Shown here: positions 1 to 9,115 of the stretch, piece by piece
Numbering within the stretch: the stretch's first letter is position 1
How the letters are laid out: the number at the start of each line of letters is the position of its first letter
NCBI RefSeq assembly: GCF_002729955.1
Contig: NZ_PBYA01000056.1
Coordinates: forward strand, 62,001-126,000
Source of the DNA: Salinisphaera sp.
Lineage (GTDB): Bacteria; Pseudomonadota; Gammaproteobacteria; Nevskiales; Salinisphaeraceae
Reading direction: 5' to 3'
Length of the DNA: 64,000 nt
Notes under the pieces: generated by a model
Seen by the model: only the letters and a program-made list of their open reading frames with translations
Database searches by the model: none
Told to the model about the DNA's origin: nothing
Made by a program: the position numbers and the translations under genes

Positions 1-124
1 AGGCACCGTTCGGGTCGATCAACCGATTGCGCCATTTTCCGAGCGCCGGTTTGGTCCGCGTTTCGTCAAGACATTCGATCTGAAACTGGAGGTCGGCAAT
101 GTTTCTGACACGACTGACGCTTGA
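1..124 (+). CDS. cas5e: Cas5e (CasD), C-terminal fragment
   Basis: The window opens inside a reading frame (codons in phase from base 2) that ends at TGA 122-124 and overlaps the next gene by 26 bp. The visible tail contains the residues VRVDQPI and FGPR, which resembles the C-terminal end of Cas5e, the Cascade subunit that holds the crRNA 5' handle. Position is the stronger evidence: in type I-E operons cas5e directly precedes cas6e, cas1 and cas2, usually with overlapping ends. About 40 residues are visible, so the family call rests mainly on context. The cas3, cse1, cse2 and cas7 genes expected further upstream lie outside the window. Confidence 0.75.
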   Translation, partial: GTVRVDQPIAPFSERRFGPRFVKTFDLKLEVGNVSDTTDA

Positions 125-701
125 CCTGCGCCAAAGCGCGGTTCGGCGCGATCTTGCCGACGCCTATGACATGCACCGCTCTCTGGTGCGTGCGTTCGTA
201 ACCGAAGGCGACGAGGCGCCGCCGCGTTTTCTCTGGCGCGTCGAGCCCGAAGCGGTATGGCGGGCGCCTGTCCTGATGGTTCAATCGATCGTCGAACCGG
301 ATTGGCGGGGTTTCAAGGAAAAGGGCTATCTCAAAAAAGCGCCGGAAACCAAAGAAATCGACCCGGCTCGGCTCATTCAGATCGAGCGGTATTACCGTTT
401 CCGGCTGTTCGCGAACCCGACGATTACGCAACAAGGCAAGCGCTACGGGTTGCAAACCGAACCCCAGCAACAGGCATGGCTCGAACGCAAGGGTACTAAA
501 TGCGGCTTCGAGATACAGAACGTGTTGGTGACGGCGAGCGATGTCGTACATCTGAAAAACGACACGATCTGTCTGCAACAAGCCTGTTTCGAAGGCGTTC
601 TAAAGGCCACGGATGCGCCTGCCCTGCAGGCTGCGGTCGAACAGGGCATTGGTCCCGGTAAAGCATTCGGGCTGGGATTGTTAAGTCTCGCGCCGCGCTG
701 A
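99..701 (+). CDS. cas6e: Cas6e (CasE/Cse3), crRNA-processing endoribonuclease
   Basis: This 200-aa protein cuts the pre-crRNA inside each repeat hairpin and stays bound to the 3' handle as a Cascade subunit. It starts MFLTRLTLD, the usual Cas6e opening. Tyr23 and His26 fall at the positions used by Thermus thermophilus Cas6e for catalysis. Near the C-terminus (about 184-194) is the glycine-rich loop GPGKAFGLGLL, typical of RAMP-fold Cas6e proteins. Length is normal for the family. It overlaps the cas5e tail by 26 bp and is followed 6 bp later by cas1, so translation is probably coupled. The GC-rich palindromic repeats downstream are the expected substrate. Confidence 0.95.
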   Translation: MFLTRLTLDLRQSAVRRDLADAYDMHRSLVRAFVTEGDEAPPRFLWRVEPEAVWRAPVLMVQSIVEPDWRGFKEKGYLKKAPETKEIDPARLIQIERYYRFRLFANPTITQQGKRYGLQTEPQQQAWLERKGTKCGFEIQNVLVTASDVVHLKNDTICLQQACFEGVLKATDAPALQAAVEQGIGPGKAFGLGLLSLAPR

Positions 702-707
702 TATTCG

Positions 708-1923
<1,216 letters not shown>

Positions 1924-2001
1924 CTGAAAACGCTCGATCTTTAACAACTCAAATTGGTTAAAAATCCAGCAAATCGGCTGGTGGTTTTTGACGCGTCTGA
2001 A

Positions 2002-2029
2002 TTGTCCTTTGCAATCAGTCGTTTATAAT
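2002..2029 (+). promoter_or_regulatory. Candidate pre-crRNA promoter
   Basis: A perfect -10 hexamer TATAAT (2024-2029) lies 4 bp before the first repeat. A -35-like TTGTCC (2002-2007, 4/6 to TTGACA) is 16 bp upstream. This would start transcription at about the first base of repeat 1. Seen in the sequence; promoter activity is inferred. Confidence 0.55.
2013..2025 (+). promoter_or_regulatory. Candidate IHF site in CRISPR leader
   Basis: AATCAGTCGTTTA matches the IHF consensus WATCAA-N4-TTR with one mismatch and ends 8 bp before repeat 1. In E. coli type I-E, IHF bends the leader just upstream of repeat 1 to allow spacer integration, so the position is as expected. It overlaps the candidate -10 region. 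Confidence 0.4.
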
Positions 2030-2033
2030 TAGA

Positions 2034-4077
2034 GTGTTCCCCGCACCCGCGGGGATGAACCGGCCGCTTGGCGAGAATCGCGTTCTCGCTGCCAGTGTTC
2101 CCCGCACCCGCGGGGATGAACCGGCCATGGACACACAGATCAGCCGCATTCTGGCGTGTTCCCCGCACCCGCGGGGATGAACCGGACAGCGACGCGAAGC
2201 GCGAGTTGCTGGAACGGTGTTCCCCGCACCCGCGGGGATGAACCGCCTGTCATTCGGCTCGATGGACGAAGGCCAGTGTGTTCCCCGCACCCGCGGGGAT
2301 GAACCGCGTGGAAGGCGATTCAGAGCGATCAGGCAAAGGTGTTCCCCGCACCCGCGGGGATGAACCGATGACTGGGTCGAAGTCGATCGCGCGATCATCG
2401 TGTTCCCCGCACCCGCGGGGATGAACCGGCACTTGCCGAGCGTATTTGCGCGCGATTGGCGTGTTCCCCGCACCCGCGGGGATGAACCGGCGAGGCATCG
2501 CGGCGGTTTCGAAACCTGGCCGTGTTCCCCGCACCCGCGGGGATGAACCGGTCGAGAGCCGTCTGCGGTGTGAACGCGAAGGGTGTTCCCCGCACCCGCG
2601 GGGATGAACCGGATGGCGCGAACCCGATTGACGCTAATTGCGCGTGTTCCCCGCACCCGCGGGGATGAACCGGCCGGCTTGCTTGTGCAGCGCACCGCGC
2701 AACAGTGTTCCCCGCACCCGCGGGGATGAACCGAGCTCATCGCGCAGATCGAGGCGACCAACAACGTGTTCCCCGCACCCGCGGGGATGAACCGGATACG
2801 AAAATACTTCCCCCGCTCCATATTCCGTGTTCCCCGCACCCGCGGGGATGAACCGGCCCAAATCACCGCCGAAACCGTGCGCGGCTAGTGTTCCCCGCAC
2901 CCGCGGGGATGAACCGCCGGCGCCGAACCCGAAGCCGTCGCAGACGACGTGTTCCCCGCACCCGCGGGGATGAACCGTCCGAGAACATGGTGTTCAACGG
3001 CCTGCCGAAGTGTTCCCCGCACCCGCGGGGATGAACCGTAACTTTTCCTGTATGCGGACGCCTGCATAACGTGTTCCCCGCACCCGCGGGGATGAACCGG
3101 TCGATCTCAAGCGCACCGAAATCGTGCCCAAGTGTTCCCCGCACCCGCGGGGATGAACCGGCCGCACGCACACCACGGTCGAGCTCATCTAAGTGTTCCC
3201 CGCACCCGCGGGGATGAACCGCATGCGGGGCTCCTGTTAAGCGGCGCGGACGCGTGTTCCCCGCACCCGCGGGGATGAACCGCCGGAAGTCGCAGCAGAA
3301 CGCGAAGTTCCACGCGTGTTCCCCGCACCCGCGGGGATGAACCGCAGCTGACCACGACACAGGAAAAGTCGACGGCGTGTTCCCCGCACCCGCGGGGATG
3401 AACCGCTGGGCAGCGCCACCGATCTGGCCGGCGAAGAGTGTTCCCCGCACCCGCGGGGATGAACCGGTCACGAACCAGTCGCAGGCAAACGCGTCGGCGT
3501 GTTCCCCGCACCCGCGGGGATGAACCGGGCCGACGTACGGGCATCACGTTTGCGGAAGCGTGTTCCCCGCACCCGCGGGGATGAACCGTCCGACAAATCG
3601 GCCGTTTCGACGGTCGGGTCGTGTTCCCCGCACCCGCGGGGATGAACCGAAGAAGAAACGCAGCGATGGGCTGCGCGAGTCGTGTTCCCCGCACCCGCGG
3701 GGATGAACCGACGTATCGACGGTGCAGGCAAAGGCCGAAGAGGTGTTCCCCGCACCCGCGGGGATGAACCGTCAAACATGGCCATCGGGAGCGGCATCAA
3801 TCTGTGTTCCCCGCACCCGCGGGGATGAACCGCACAAACGCAAATGCGCGAGCTGGGCGCTACGGTGTTCCCCGCACCCGCGGGGATGAACCGGACTGCG
3901 CCACCCAGGTAGCGCCCTTGAATGCGTGTTCCCCGCACCCGCGGGGATGAACCGCGCCAGAGAGGCAGCGCGCCGAAGCATGGAGCGTGTTCCCCGCACC
4001 CGCGGGGATGAACCGATCCTCGGCCTGGTCGAGCGCGCGGACAACGACGTGTTCCCCGCACCCGCGGGGACGAACTG
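2034..4077 (+). CRISPR. Type I-E CRISPR array, 34 repeats / 33 spacers
   Basis: A 29-bp repeat (starts GTGTTCCCCGCA, ends GGGGATGAACCG) recurs with a 61-bp period from 2034. It contains the inverted CCCCGC/GCGGGG arms that form the hairpin cut by Cas6e. Repeats 1-33 appear identical. Spacers are 32 nt except spacer 21 (before the repeat at 3316) and spacer 33 (before the repeat at 4049), which are 33 nt. The last repeat is degenerate at two bases, marking the leader-distal end. All spacers look different from one another. Orientation matches the cas genes and leader on the left. The many spacers, uniform repeats and intact cas1/cas2 suggest an active locus. Confidence 0.99.
4049..4077 (+). 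repeat. Degenerate terminal CRISPR repeat
   Basis: The final repeat copy ends GGGGACGAACTG instead of GGGGATGAACCG (two transitions near its 3' end) and is preceded by a 33-nt spacer. Decay of the leader-distal repeat is usual, since it is the oldest copy and is not the template for new repeats. Confidence 0.9.
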
Positions 4078-4133
4078 GCGACCGGACACGCGCTATATTA
4101 ATTTACGACTTGTGCATCGCAGAGGCTGTAGCC

Positions 4134-4307
4134 ATGAGCGCTAACAATCTGATCCTCGAATACCTGCGTTCGATACGCGCGACGGTCGATGATACGAACA
4201 TACGCCTGGACCGTATCGAGACACGTTTGACAGCTATCGAGAATATGCTCCGCCTGCGCTGTGCGATTGCCGCCCACGACGGTGAGGCGGGCCACGAGTC
4301 AGTTTAA
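4134..4307 (+). CDS. Small coiled-coil protein of unknown function
   Basis: A 57-aa ORF starting MSANNLILEYLRSIRATVDD. Residues about 6-40 show a heptad-like pattern of Leu/Ile with charged residues (LDRIETRLTAIENMLR), so a short coiled coil is likely. A purine-rich AGAGG lies about 9 bp upstream of the ATG, and a TATATTA tract lies about 40 bp upstream. Small proteins of this look are common in proteobacteria and are usually annotated as hypothetical; I cannot assign a function. It sits immediately beyond the trailer end of the CRISPR array, on the same strand, with 56 bp between the last repeat and the ATG. No partner gene follows. Confidence 0.55.
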   Translation: MSANNLILEYLRSIRATVDDTNIRLDRIETRLTAIENMLRLRCAIAAHDGEAGHESV

Positions 4308-4513
4308 GGCGTTGGACGACGCATGGAATTCCCGACTGGGCGCGCGTGTATGTGTAAAACGTACTGGCCGGTCATTCAGCCAGCTGCCGCTGCAGCGTTC
4401 GTTGCTGGCGTTTCTTGAGCGCCATAGCTCAGTCACTTCAACTGCTGCGACGACCCTGAGCCGAAGGTGTTTTATGCATGCCTCGAGATGACCGGCTCAT
4501 CGCTTACGGCACG
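4308..4513. other. Intergenic, no gene seen
   Basis: About 200 bp between the small coiled-coil ORF and the end of the methyltransferase gene. I see no convincing ORF, RNA gene or U-tailed hairpin here. Confidence 0.5.
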
Positions 4514-5104
4514 TTAGTCCACGCGATACCCATCCACCCGCCAGCGCTGGCTTCGGAACTGGCGGACCCTGATAACCGGTCGGCCGAGGGCTTTGATGAA
4601 GCGCGTGTGGATGCCGGCGGTGCGTTGGCTGTTGTCGGGGAATTCCACCTGGTGGTGGGCGAGTACCAGGCGGGCGCCGGGGGCAAGGGCGGTGGCGACG
4701 TCGCGGGCCAGGCGTTGCATGGCGCGGGCGTCTAGGTAGTAGAGCAGTTCGGCGATGACTACGGCTTCGTACTGCGTGCCCGGCAGGCGGGCGGGCAGGG
4801 CGATCTGCCAGGCCTGGGCATGGGGTGCGTCGGCGAGGGCGTCGCGGGTGAGCTGGGTGGCGCTGGGGCTGCCGTCGCAGGCCTGGAGCTTGAGGGCGCG
4901 CCGGGCCAGGGCCTGGCTGTTGGAGCCGTTGCCGCTGGCCAGTTCGAGAATACGGGCGATGGGGCCGTCGCCGAGCGCGCGCAGGATGCGCTGGCGCTTG
5001 ATGGCTTCATCGCGGTCGGTGAAGGTGTGCCATGGGTCGGGGCCGGCGCGGAATTTGGCTTCGAAGCCGGCAAGGTCGATCGCACGGCGGGTGGCGGATT
5101 TCAT
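4514..5104 (-). CDS. Class I SAM-dependent methyltransferase (NodS-like)
   Basis: A 196-aa protein with a class I methyltransferase fold. Motif I reads ARILELASGNGSNS at about residues 50-63, where SAM would bind; an acidic residue follows the next strand (ACDGSP). The overall size and N-terminal layout (FRAGPDPWHT...) resemble NodS-type N-methyltransferases. It is the last gene of a four-gene minus-strand operon and overlaps the PIG-L deacetylase gene upstream by 4 bp (ATGA). A deacetylase that frees an amine next to a NodS-like enzyme that could methylate it recalls Nod-factor chemistry (NodB then NodS). That link is inference. The substrate is unknown. Confidence 0.8.
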   Translation of the reverse strand: MKSATRRAIDLAGFEAKFRAGPDPWHTFTDRDEAIKRQRILRALGDGPIARILELASGNGSNSQALARRALKLQACDGSPSATQLTRDALADAPHAQAWQIALPARLPGTQYEAVVIAELLYYLDARAMQRLARDVATALAPGARLVLAHHQVEFPDNSQRTAGIHTRFIKALGRPVIRVRQFRSQRWRVDGYRVD

Positions 5105-5769
5105 GGCTGGCTCCCAAAGCGTTCCACGGGGTGGCCGAAGCGCACGCGCAGATCGCGGCCGATTGTAAAGCCGTCTGCGTCGTCGACGAGTTGGCCGAAC
5201 TGGCTGCGATAGAGTGTGAGCGCGGCCTGTTTCATCGCCGCGCGCCCGCGCAGCGGCAAACGTTGGTTGCGCCCGCGCGGTCGGGGCCGGTGCGGTTCGA
5301 GACGCGGCCAGACCAGATAGGACAGCCGCGGGATGGAGGCCGGCCAGGCGCGTTTGACGGCGGCAGCGACGGCGCGGTGATCGGCGTGATTGTCGTTGAC
5401 CGAGGGGGTGACGATCAGATCCGGGCGTGGCCGACGGGCGAGATCGCGGGCGAGCGGCGCGATCATTGCCGGCCCGGCAAAGCCCAGGTCGCCGTCGGGG
5501 TAGCCGAGAAAGCGCAGGTCCTGGCGGCGGATGCCGGCGCGGCGCAGCACGCGCCGTGTTTCGCGATAGCGGGTGTCACGCAGGCGCGCCCGTGGCCAGG
5601 CCGCACTTTCGCGATGCGAGGCGCCGCCGTCGGTGACCAGCGTCACGTCGACCACCGTGCCGCGTGCGCGCAGGGCAGCGATCAGCCCGAAGGCGCCGAT
5701 GGCTTCGTCGTCCGGATGCGGGGCGATGACGTGGGCACGCACGATGCGATCGAGATCGGGCGCGTTCAC
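5101..5769 (-). CDS. PIG-L/LmbE family N-deacetylase
   Basis: A 222-aa metal-dependent deacetylase. The signature APHPDDEAIGAFG places His18, Asp20 and Asp21 at the zinc-binding/catalytic motif, and NDNHADHRAV further on supplies the family's second metal-binding element. Known relatives remove the acetyl group from N-acetylglucosamine in GlcNAc-inositol or GlcNAc-PI, or from other amino-sugar conjugates. Length is typical. It overlaps both neighbours by 4 bp, so it is tightly coupled to the acyl-CoA-dehydrogenase-like gene and the methyltransferase. The expected substrate is a glycoside made by the neighbouring glycosyltransferases. Confidence 0.88.
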   Translation of the reverse strand: MNAPDLDRIVRAHVIAPHPDDEAIGAFGLIAALRARGTVVDVTLVTDGGASHRESAAWPRARLRDTRYRETRRVLRRAGIRRQDLRFLGYPDGDLGFAGPAMIAPLARDLARRPRPDLIVTPSVNDNHADHRAVAAAVKRAWPASIPRLSYLVWPRLEPHRPRPRGRNQRLPLRGRAAMKQAALTLYRSQFGQLVDDADGFTIGRDLRVRFGHPVERFGSQP

Positions 5770-6797
5770 AGCGACAGCTCGATATGCCCGGCCGCCGCGG
5801 CTGCCCCGGTTTTAACCCGCTGGGCATCCGGTGCGGGCTGGCGCAGATAGACCATTAGATCCGCCATATGCCGACACAGCGGGTCGGTTTCGAAAAACGC
5901 GGACAGGCCGACGCACTGCTGGGCCAGGGTGAGTGCCTGTTCGCCGGCGTCGAGCACGGCGCTGCGGGCGTTGGCCACGAGCGCCGGATGGTGATCAGCG
6001 TCGCTTTCATACAGGCGAGCGGCGGTGCGATCGACCATCGCGGCCGCGCCGTCGGCCAGGCCGTACAGGCGCCCCAGCCGGGCCGCCTGGTGCGGGTCGT
6101 CGTCGCGGCCGCGGGTCACCAGATGCCGGCGTACGCCGTCGAACAGTCCGGCGATACCGCCCGCGTGAACGGCGACGAACCGCAGGGCGCCGGCGCTGAG
6201 CCAGGGTTCGCGTTCGTAGTCGCCGGGTTGGCCGATGCGTATGTCGTGGTCGCTTAGTGGCGCATCGTTCCAGCGCACGAGATGGGTATGCGAGCGCTGC
6301 ATACCCAGCACCTGCCACCAGTCGGTATCGAGGATGGGCGGGGTGCGTGCGAGGTCGACGACGAGCAGCTGCTTGGCGTCGCTGTCCGGCACCTCGGCGC
6401 TGACCAGCGCATGGCTGAGCAGGCCCGCGCCGGAGGCGAAGGCCTTGCCGCCGTCGAGCCGGTCGTGGGCGAGCGTGAGTGCTTCGCCGGCCAGCGGCGC
6501 GTTCCATACGCCAAAGCAGGCGCCGTGGTGTGCGGCTGCGTGCAGGGCGGCCGCCGCGGCCGAATCGCCATAGCGGTTGATGATCTGCAGGGCATCGATA
6601 TGGCCTTCGAACAGGCGCCCCAGCGGCAGGTCGAAGCGCCCGGCGGCATAGAGCCGGCGCAGCAGCACGCGATAGCTCGATGCGTCGGCCGGGTCGTCGA
6701 ATGCCAGGCCTGTTTGTAGGCGGGCGATGCCCGCGGTCATGTAGGCGCTATCGCTGGCGTTACGGTCGAGGCTGGCCAGATCGGGCGTTTCGGTCAT
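5766..6797 (-). CDS. Divergent acyl-CoA dehydrogenase-like protein
   Basis: A 343-aa protein with a recognisable but divergent acyl-CoA dehydrogenase layout: an N-terminal helical part, a middle region (ACFGVWNAPLAGEAL) aligned with the usual substrate/FAD beta-domain motif (A-x-TEP-x-AGSD), and a C-terminal helical domain ending in a QQCVGLSAFFETDPLCRHMADL segment. The classic TEP motif is not present, so FAD binding or activity is uncertain. The frame stays open further upstream, but ATG 6797 creates the same 4-bp ATGA overlap with the preceding gene that the other operon members have; ATG 6809 is the alternative. It sits between a GT2 and a PIG-L deacetylase, not in a beta-oxidation operon, so it probably modifies a glycoconjugate precursor. 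Confidence 0.7.
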   Translation of the reverse strand: MTETPDLASLDRNASDSAYMTAGIARLQTGLAFDDPADASSYRVLLRRLYAAGRFDLPLGRLFEGHIDALQIINRYGDSAAAAALHAAAHHGACFGVWNAPLAGEALTLAHDRLDGGKAFASGAGLLSHALVSAEVPDSDAKQLLVVDLARTPPILDTDWWQVLGMQRSHTHLVRWNDAPLSDHDIRIGQPGDYEREPWLSAGALRFVAVHAGGIAGLFDGVRRHLVTRGRDDDPHQAARLGRLYGLADGAAAMVDRTAARLYESDADHHPALVANARSAVLDAGEQALTLAQQCVGLSAFFETDPLCRHMADLMVYLRQPAPDAQRVKTGAAAAAGHIELSL

Positions 6798-7846
6798 GCG
6801 GTCGGACATCCGTGGGCGGTTTCCAGTTGGGCGAGTCGCTGCTCGGCGCTGTCGAGCGCCAGTTCTTCGGTGTTTTCGGGTTCGCGCACGAGTTGCATGA
6901 CGAAGCTTTCGGCGCTGGCGCATTCGCCGGCGATGGCGCGCAGTTCGGCCACGGAACGGCCGCTGCGTTCGGCAAGCGTTCGGGCCGTTGCGGCGTCAGC
7001 GAGTCCATCAAAGGCGGCGCGTGCCTGGGCGCACAGCCGGTAACGTGCAAGTGCGGCGTCCGGGTTCTGTACGGCCGGCATGGCGCGCGTGGATTGGCGG
7101 GCGCGCAGGGTATCGGCCAGGCCGTCGACGGCGCGCCCGTGCACGCGCGAGGAGGTGGCCACGCGGACGCTGCGATCGTGGCGTACGCGATAGCCGGCCG
7201 CCCGGGCGGCGGTAACCAGACGCACGTCTTCGTGCGTGGCCACGTCGTCGAAGCCGCCGAGCGCGGCATAGACATCGGCCCGAAACCCCAGGTTCGCGCC
7301 GCCCTGCGACGGGTGCGAAGGCGCCGGATCGTGGCCGAGCGGGTCGACCGTACGCTGCAGGCAGCGCAGCCGTTCCCAGTAGCGTTCCACGCGGCGATGC
7401 ATATCGCTGGGCGGTGCGTCGGGTCGTTCGATATAGCCGGCCACCACGTCGGCATGCTTTAGCGCATGAATGCTGGTTTCGACCCAGTCCGTGGCGGGCA
7501 CGGAATCGGCGTCGGTGCACAGCAGCAGCTCGATATCGCCGCCGCGCCGTGTTTCAGCCAGCGTACGGGTGCCCAGTGCCATGGCCGCCCGGCGGGCTCG
7601 CCCCGCGTTGGCCACGGTCTGACGTTCGATGCGTTCGCTGACCAGGGTGTAGTCGAGCAGCGGCGCGCGCGCATCGGCATAGGTCTGGCCGCCGTCGAGA
7701 CAGCCGTCGAACAACAGACAGACGACGAAGCAATCGCGGGCGGCCGTCTGCTTGGAGAACGCATCGAGCAGGGCGGGCAGCGAATCGAATTCGTCGCGCA
7801 CGGGCACACAAATGGCAATACGCGTGCGCGTGGCAGCGCCGTTCAT
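6794..7846 (-). CDS. Glycosyltransferase family 2
   Basis: A GT-A type glycosyltransferase of about 350 aa. It begins MNGAATRTRIAICVPVRDE, the usual first strand of GT2 proteins, and carries a CTDADS motif (the DxD-like nucleotide-sugar site) and a later GGFDDVATHEDVRL segment typical of the acceptor-side region. The chosen ATG at 7846 has a GAGG ribosome-binding site 5 bp upstream; an ATG at 7906 in the same frame lacks one. It is the first gene of the operon GT2, acyl-CoA-dehydrogenase-like, PIG-L and methyltransferase, and overlaps the next gene by 4 bp. Donor and acceptor are unknown. Confidence 0.85.
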   Translation of the reverse strand: MNGAATRTRIAICVPVRDEFDSLPALLDAFSKQTAARDCFVVCLLFDGCLDGGQTYADARAPLLDYTLVSERIERQTVANAGRARRAAMALGTRTLAETRRGGDIELLLCTDADSVPATDWVETSIHALKHADVVAGYIERPDAPPSDMHRRVERYWERLRCLQRTVDPLGHDPAPSHPSQGGANLGFRADVYAALGGFDDVATHEDVRLVTAARAAGYRVRHDRSVRVATSSRVHGRAVDGLADTLRARQSTRAMPAVQNPDAALARYRLCAQARAAFDGLADAATARTLAERSGRSVAELRAIAGECASAESFVMQLVREPENTEELALDSAEQRLAQLETAHGCPTA

Positions 7847-8005
7847 GGCCTCGGTCGACCGCATGGGCGCAGCGGTGGCGAACCCGCGCGGGATACGCTC
7901 ATGCATAAGGCGTGCACGCTTGGCTGGGCATAGGACTGGATGGTAGTGCCTCGGGCAGGCTGCAGTAATGCGTAGTAATGCGGGCGCGGCATACAAACCG
8001 TGTGT

Positions 8006-9070
8006 TCAGGCATCGGCCAGCAGGCGTTCGTAGAGCGCGACGTAATCCCGGGCCATGCGTTCGGCGGTAAAGCGTTCGAGAAAACGGGCGCGGATGGTGG
8101 CACGGTCGAGTTCGGGCAGGCGGGCGACGGCTGCCACGGCGTCGTCGATGTTGTCGACGATGAAGCCGGTCACGCCGTGCTCCACCACTTCCGGCGCCGC
8201 GCCGTTGTTCCAGGCGATCACCGGCGTGCCGCAGGCCATGGCCTCGATCATGACCAGGCCGAAGGGCTCCGGCCAGTCGATGGGAAAGACGAGCGCGCGG
8301 GCGGCGCTTAGCAGCTCGCGTTTGCGTGCGTCGTCCACCGCGCCGACGTGTTCGATCGTGCCGCCCAGCGCGGGTTTGACGTGGTGTTCGAAATAGTACG
8401 GATTTCCGGGGTCGCGACTTCCGGCTAGTTTGAGTGGGTGTTCGCAGCGTCTGGCAATCTCGATGGCGCGATCGGGACGCTTCTGATCGGTCATGCGACC
8501 GATGAACAGCAGCGTGTCGTCGACCGTCGAGGGCTGCGTTGGCACAACACGTGCCGGGTCCAGCCCGTGGGCGACAACGCCGCGGCAGTTGGCGGCCGGT
8601 ATGGTAGCGGCCTGACTGGCCGAGATGGCGGCCACGGGCAGGTCCGGAAAGGCGGAGAAGAAAAGCTGGCGGTCGAGTTCGTCGGTACGCCAGTGGATGG
8701 TGGTCAGGCTGTGCCTGCGTCGCTCGCCCAGCAGCGCGGCATGAAAGAATTCGCCGTGGCAGTGGACGATATCGAAATCGGCCAGGCGTGCGCGCAGACG
8801 CTCCATGAGCGCGGCTTCGAGCACGCCGGGCAGACCGGGCGGCACGTGGCCGTCGCGGGCCTCGAAGAAGGCCAGGCTTTCGAGCGCGCTCACGCACGGC
8901 AGGTCGAGATCGCTGTCGGCGCTTGCGAACACGGTGACCTGGTGGCCGAGCGCGTTCAGCGCGTAGCTCAGGTCGACCACGATACGCTCGGTACCGCCGG
9001 CCTCGCGTGCGGGCAGGGGCAGAATAAGCGGTGAGATCTGCGCGATGCGCAGCGGCCGGTTCAGGGTCAT
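8006..9070 (-). CDS. Glycosyltransferase family 4
   Basis: A 354-aa GT-B retaining glycosyltransferase. The N-terminal GGTERIVVDLSYAL loop and the C-terminal EPFGLVMIEAMACGTPVIAW segment (E-x7-E motif) are classic GT4 features. The frame is open far upstream into the divergent gene, so the long version is rejected; ATG 9070 (MTLNRPLRIAQISPL) fits the fold start, with a GTG 21 bp upstream as alternative. Its start lies only 45 bp from that of the divergently transcribed SPS-like gene, so the two probably share a promoter region. It probably acts in the same pathway as the surrounding glycosyltransferases. Confidence 0.88.
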   Translation of the reverse strand: MTLNRPLRIAQISPLILPLPAREAGGTERIVVDLSYALNALGHQVTVFASADSDLDLPCVSALESLAFFEARDGHVPPGLPGVLEAALMERLRARLADFDIVHCHGEFFHAALLGERRRHSLTTIHWRTDELDRQLFFSAFPDLPVAAISASQAATIPAANCRGVVAHGLDPARVVPTQPSTVDDTLLFIGRMTDQKRPDRAIEIARRCEHPLKLAGSRDPGNPYYFEHHVKPALGGTIEHVGAVDDARKRELLSAARALVFPIDWPEPFGLVMIEAMACGTPVIAWNNGAAPEVVEHGVTGFIVDNIDDAVAAVARLPELDRATIRARFLERFTAERMARDYVALYERLLADA

Positions 9071-9115
9071 GGCACGGGGATGATGGTTCACGGCGACACA
9101 GGATAAAGCGCGCCC

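Larger units (their letters stand above)
1924..2033 (+). promoter_or_regulatory. CRISPR leader
   Basis: The 110 bp between cas2 and the first repeat are visibly richer in A/T than the flanking DNA, with runs such as TTAAAAAT and TTTTTGA, and contain no ORF. This is where a type I-E leader belongs: it drives array transcription and directs Cas1-Cas2 to the first repeat. A candidate promoter and a candidate IHF site inside it are listed separately. Confidence 0.8.

Noticed and set aside
2063-4048. Spacers matching other parts of this window (self-targeting)
   Set aside because: Reading the spacers against the window by eye showed no clear match. A full search is needed to exclude one, so nothing is claimed.
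2015-4089. Long minus-strand open frames across the CRISPR array encoding repeated SPRVRGT / VHPRGCGEH / RFIPAGAGNT segments
   Set aside because: These are translations of the 61-bp repeat unit in three phases. They arise because the repeat lacks stops; this is a known misannotation and not a protein family.
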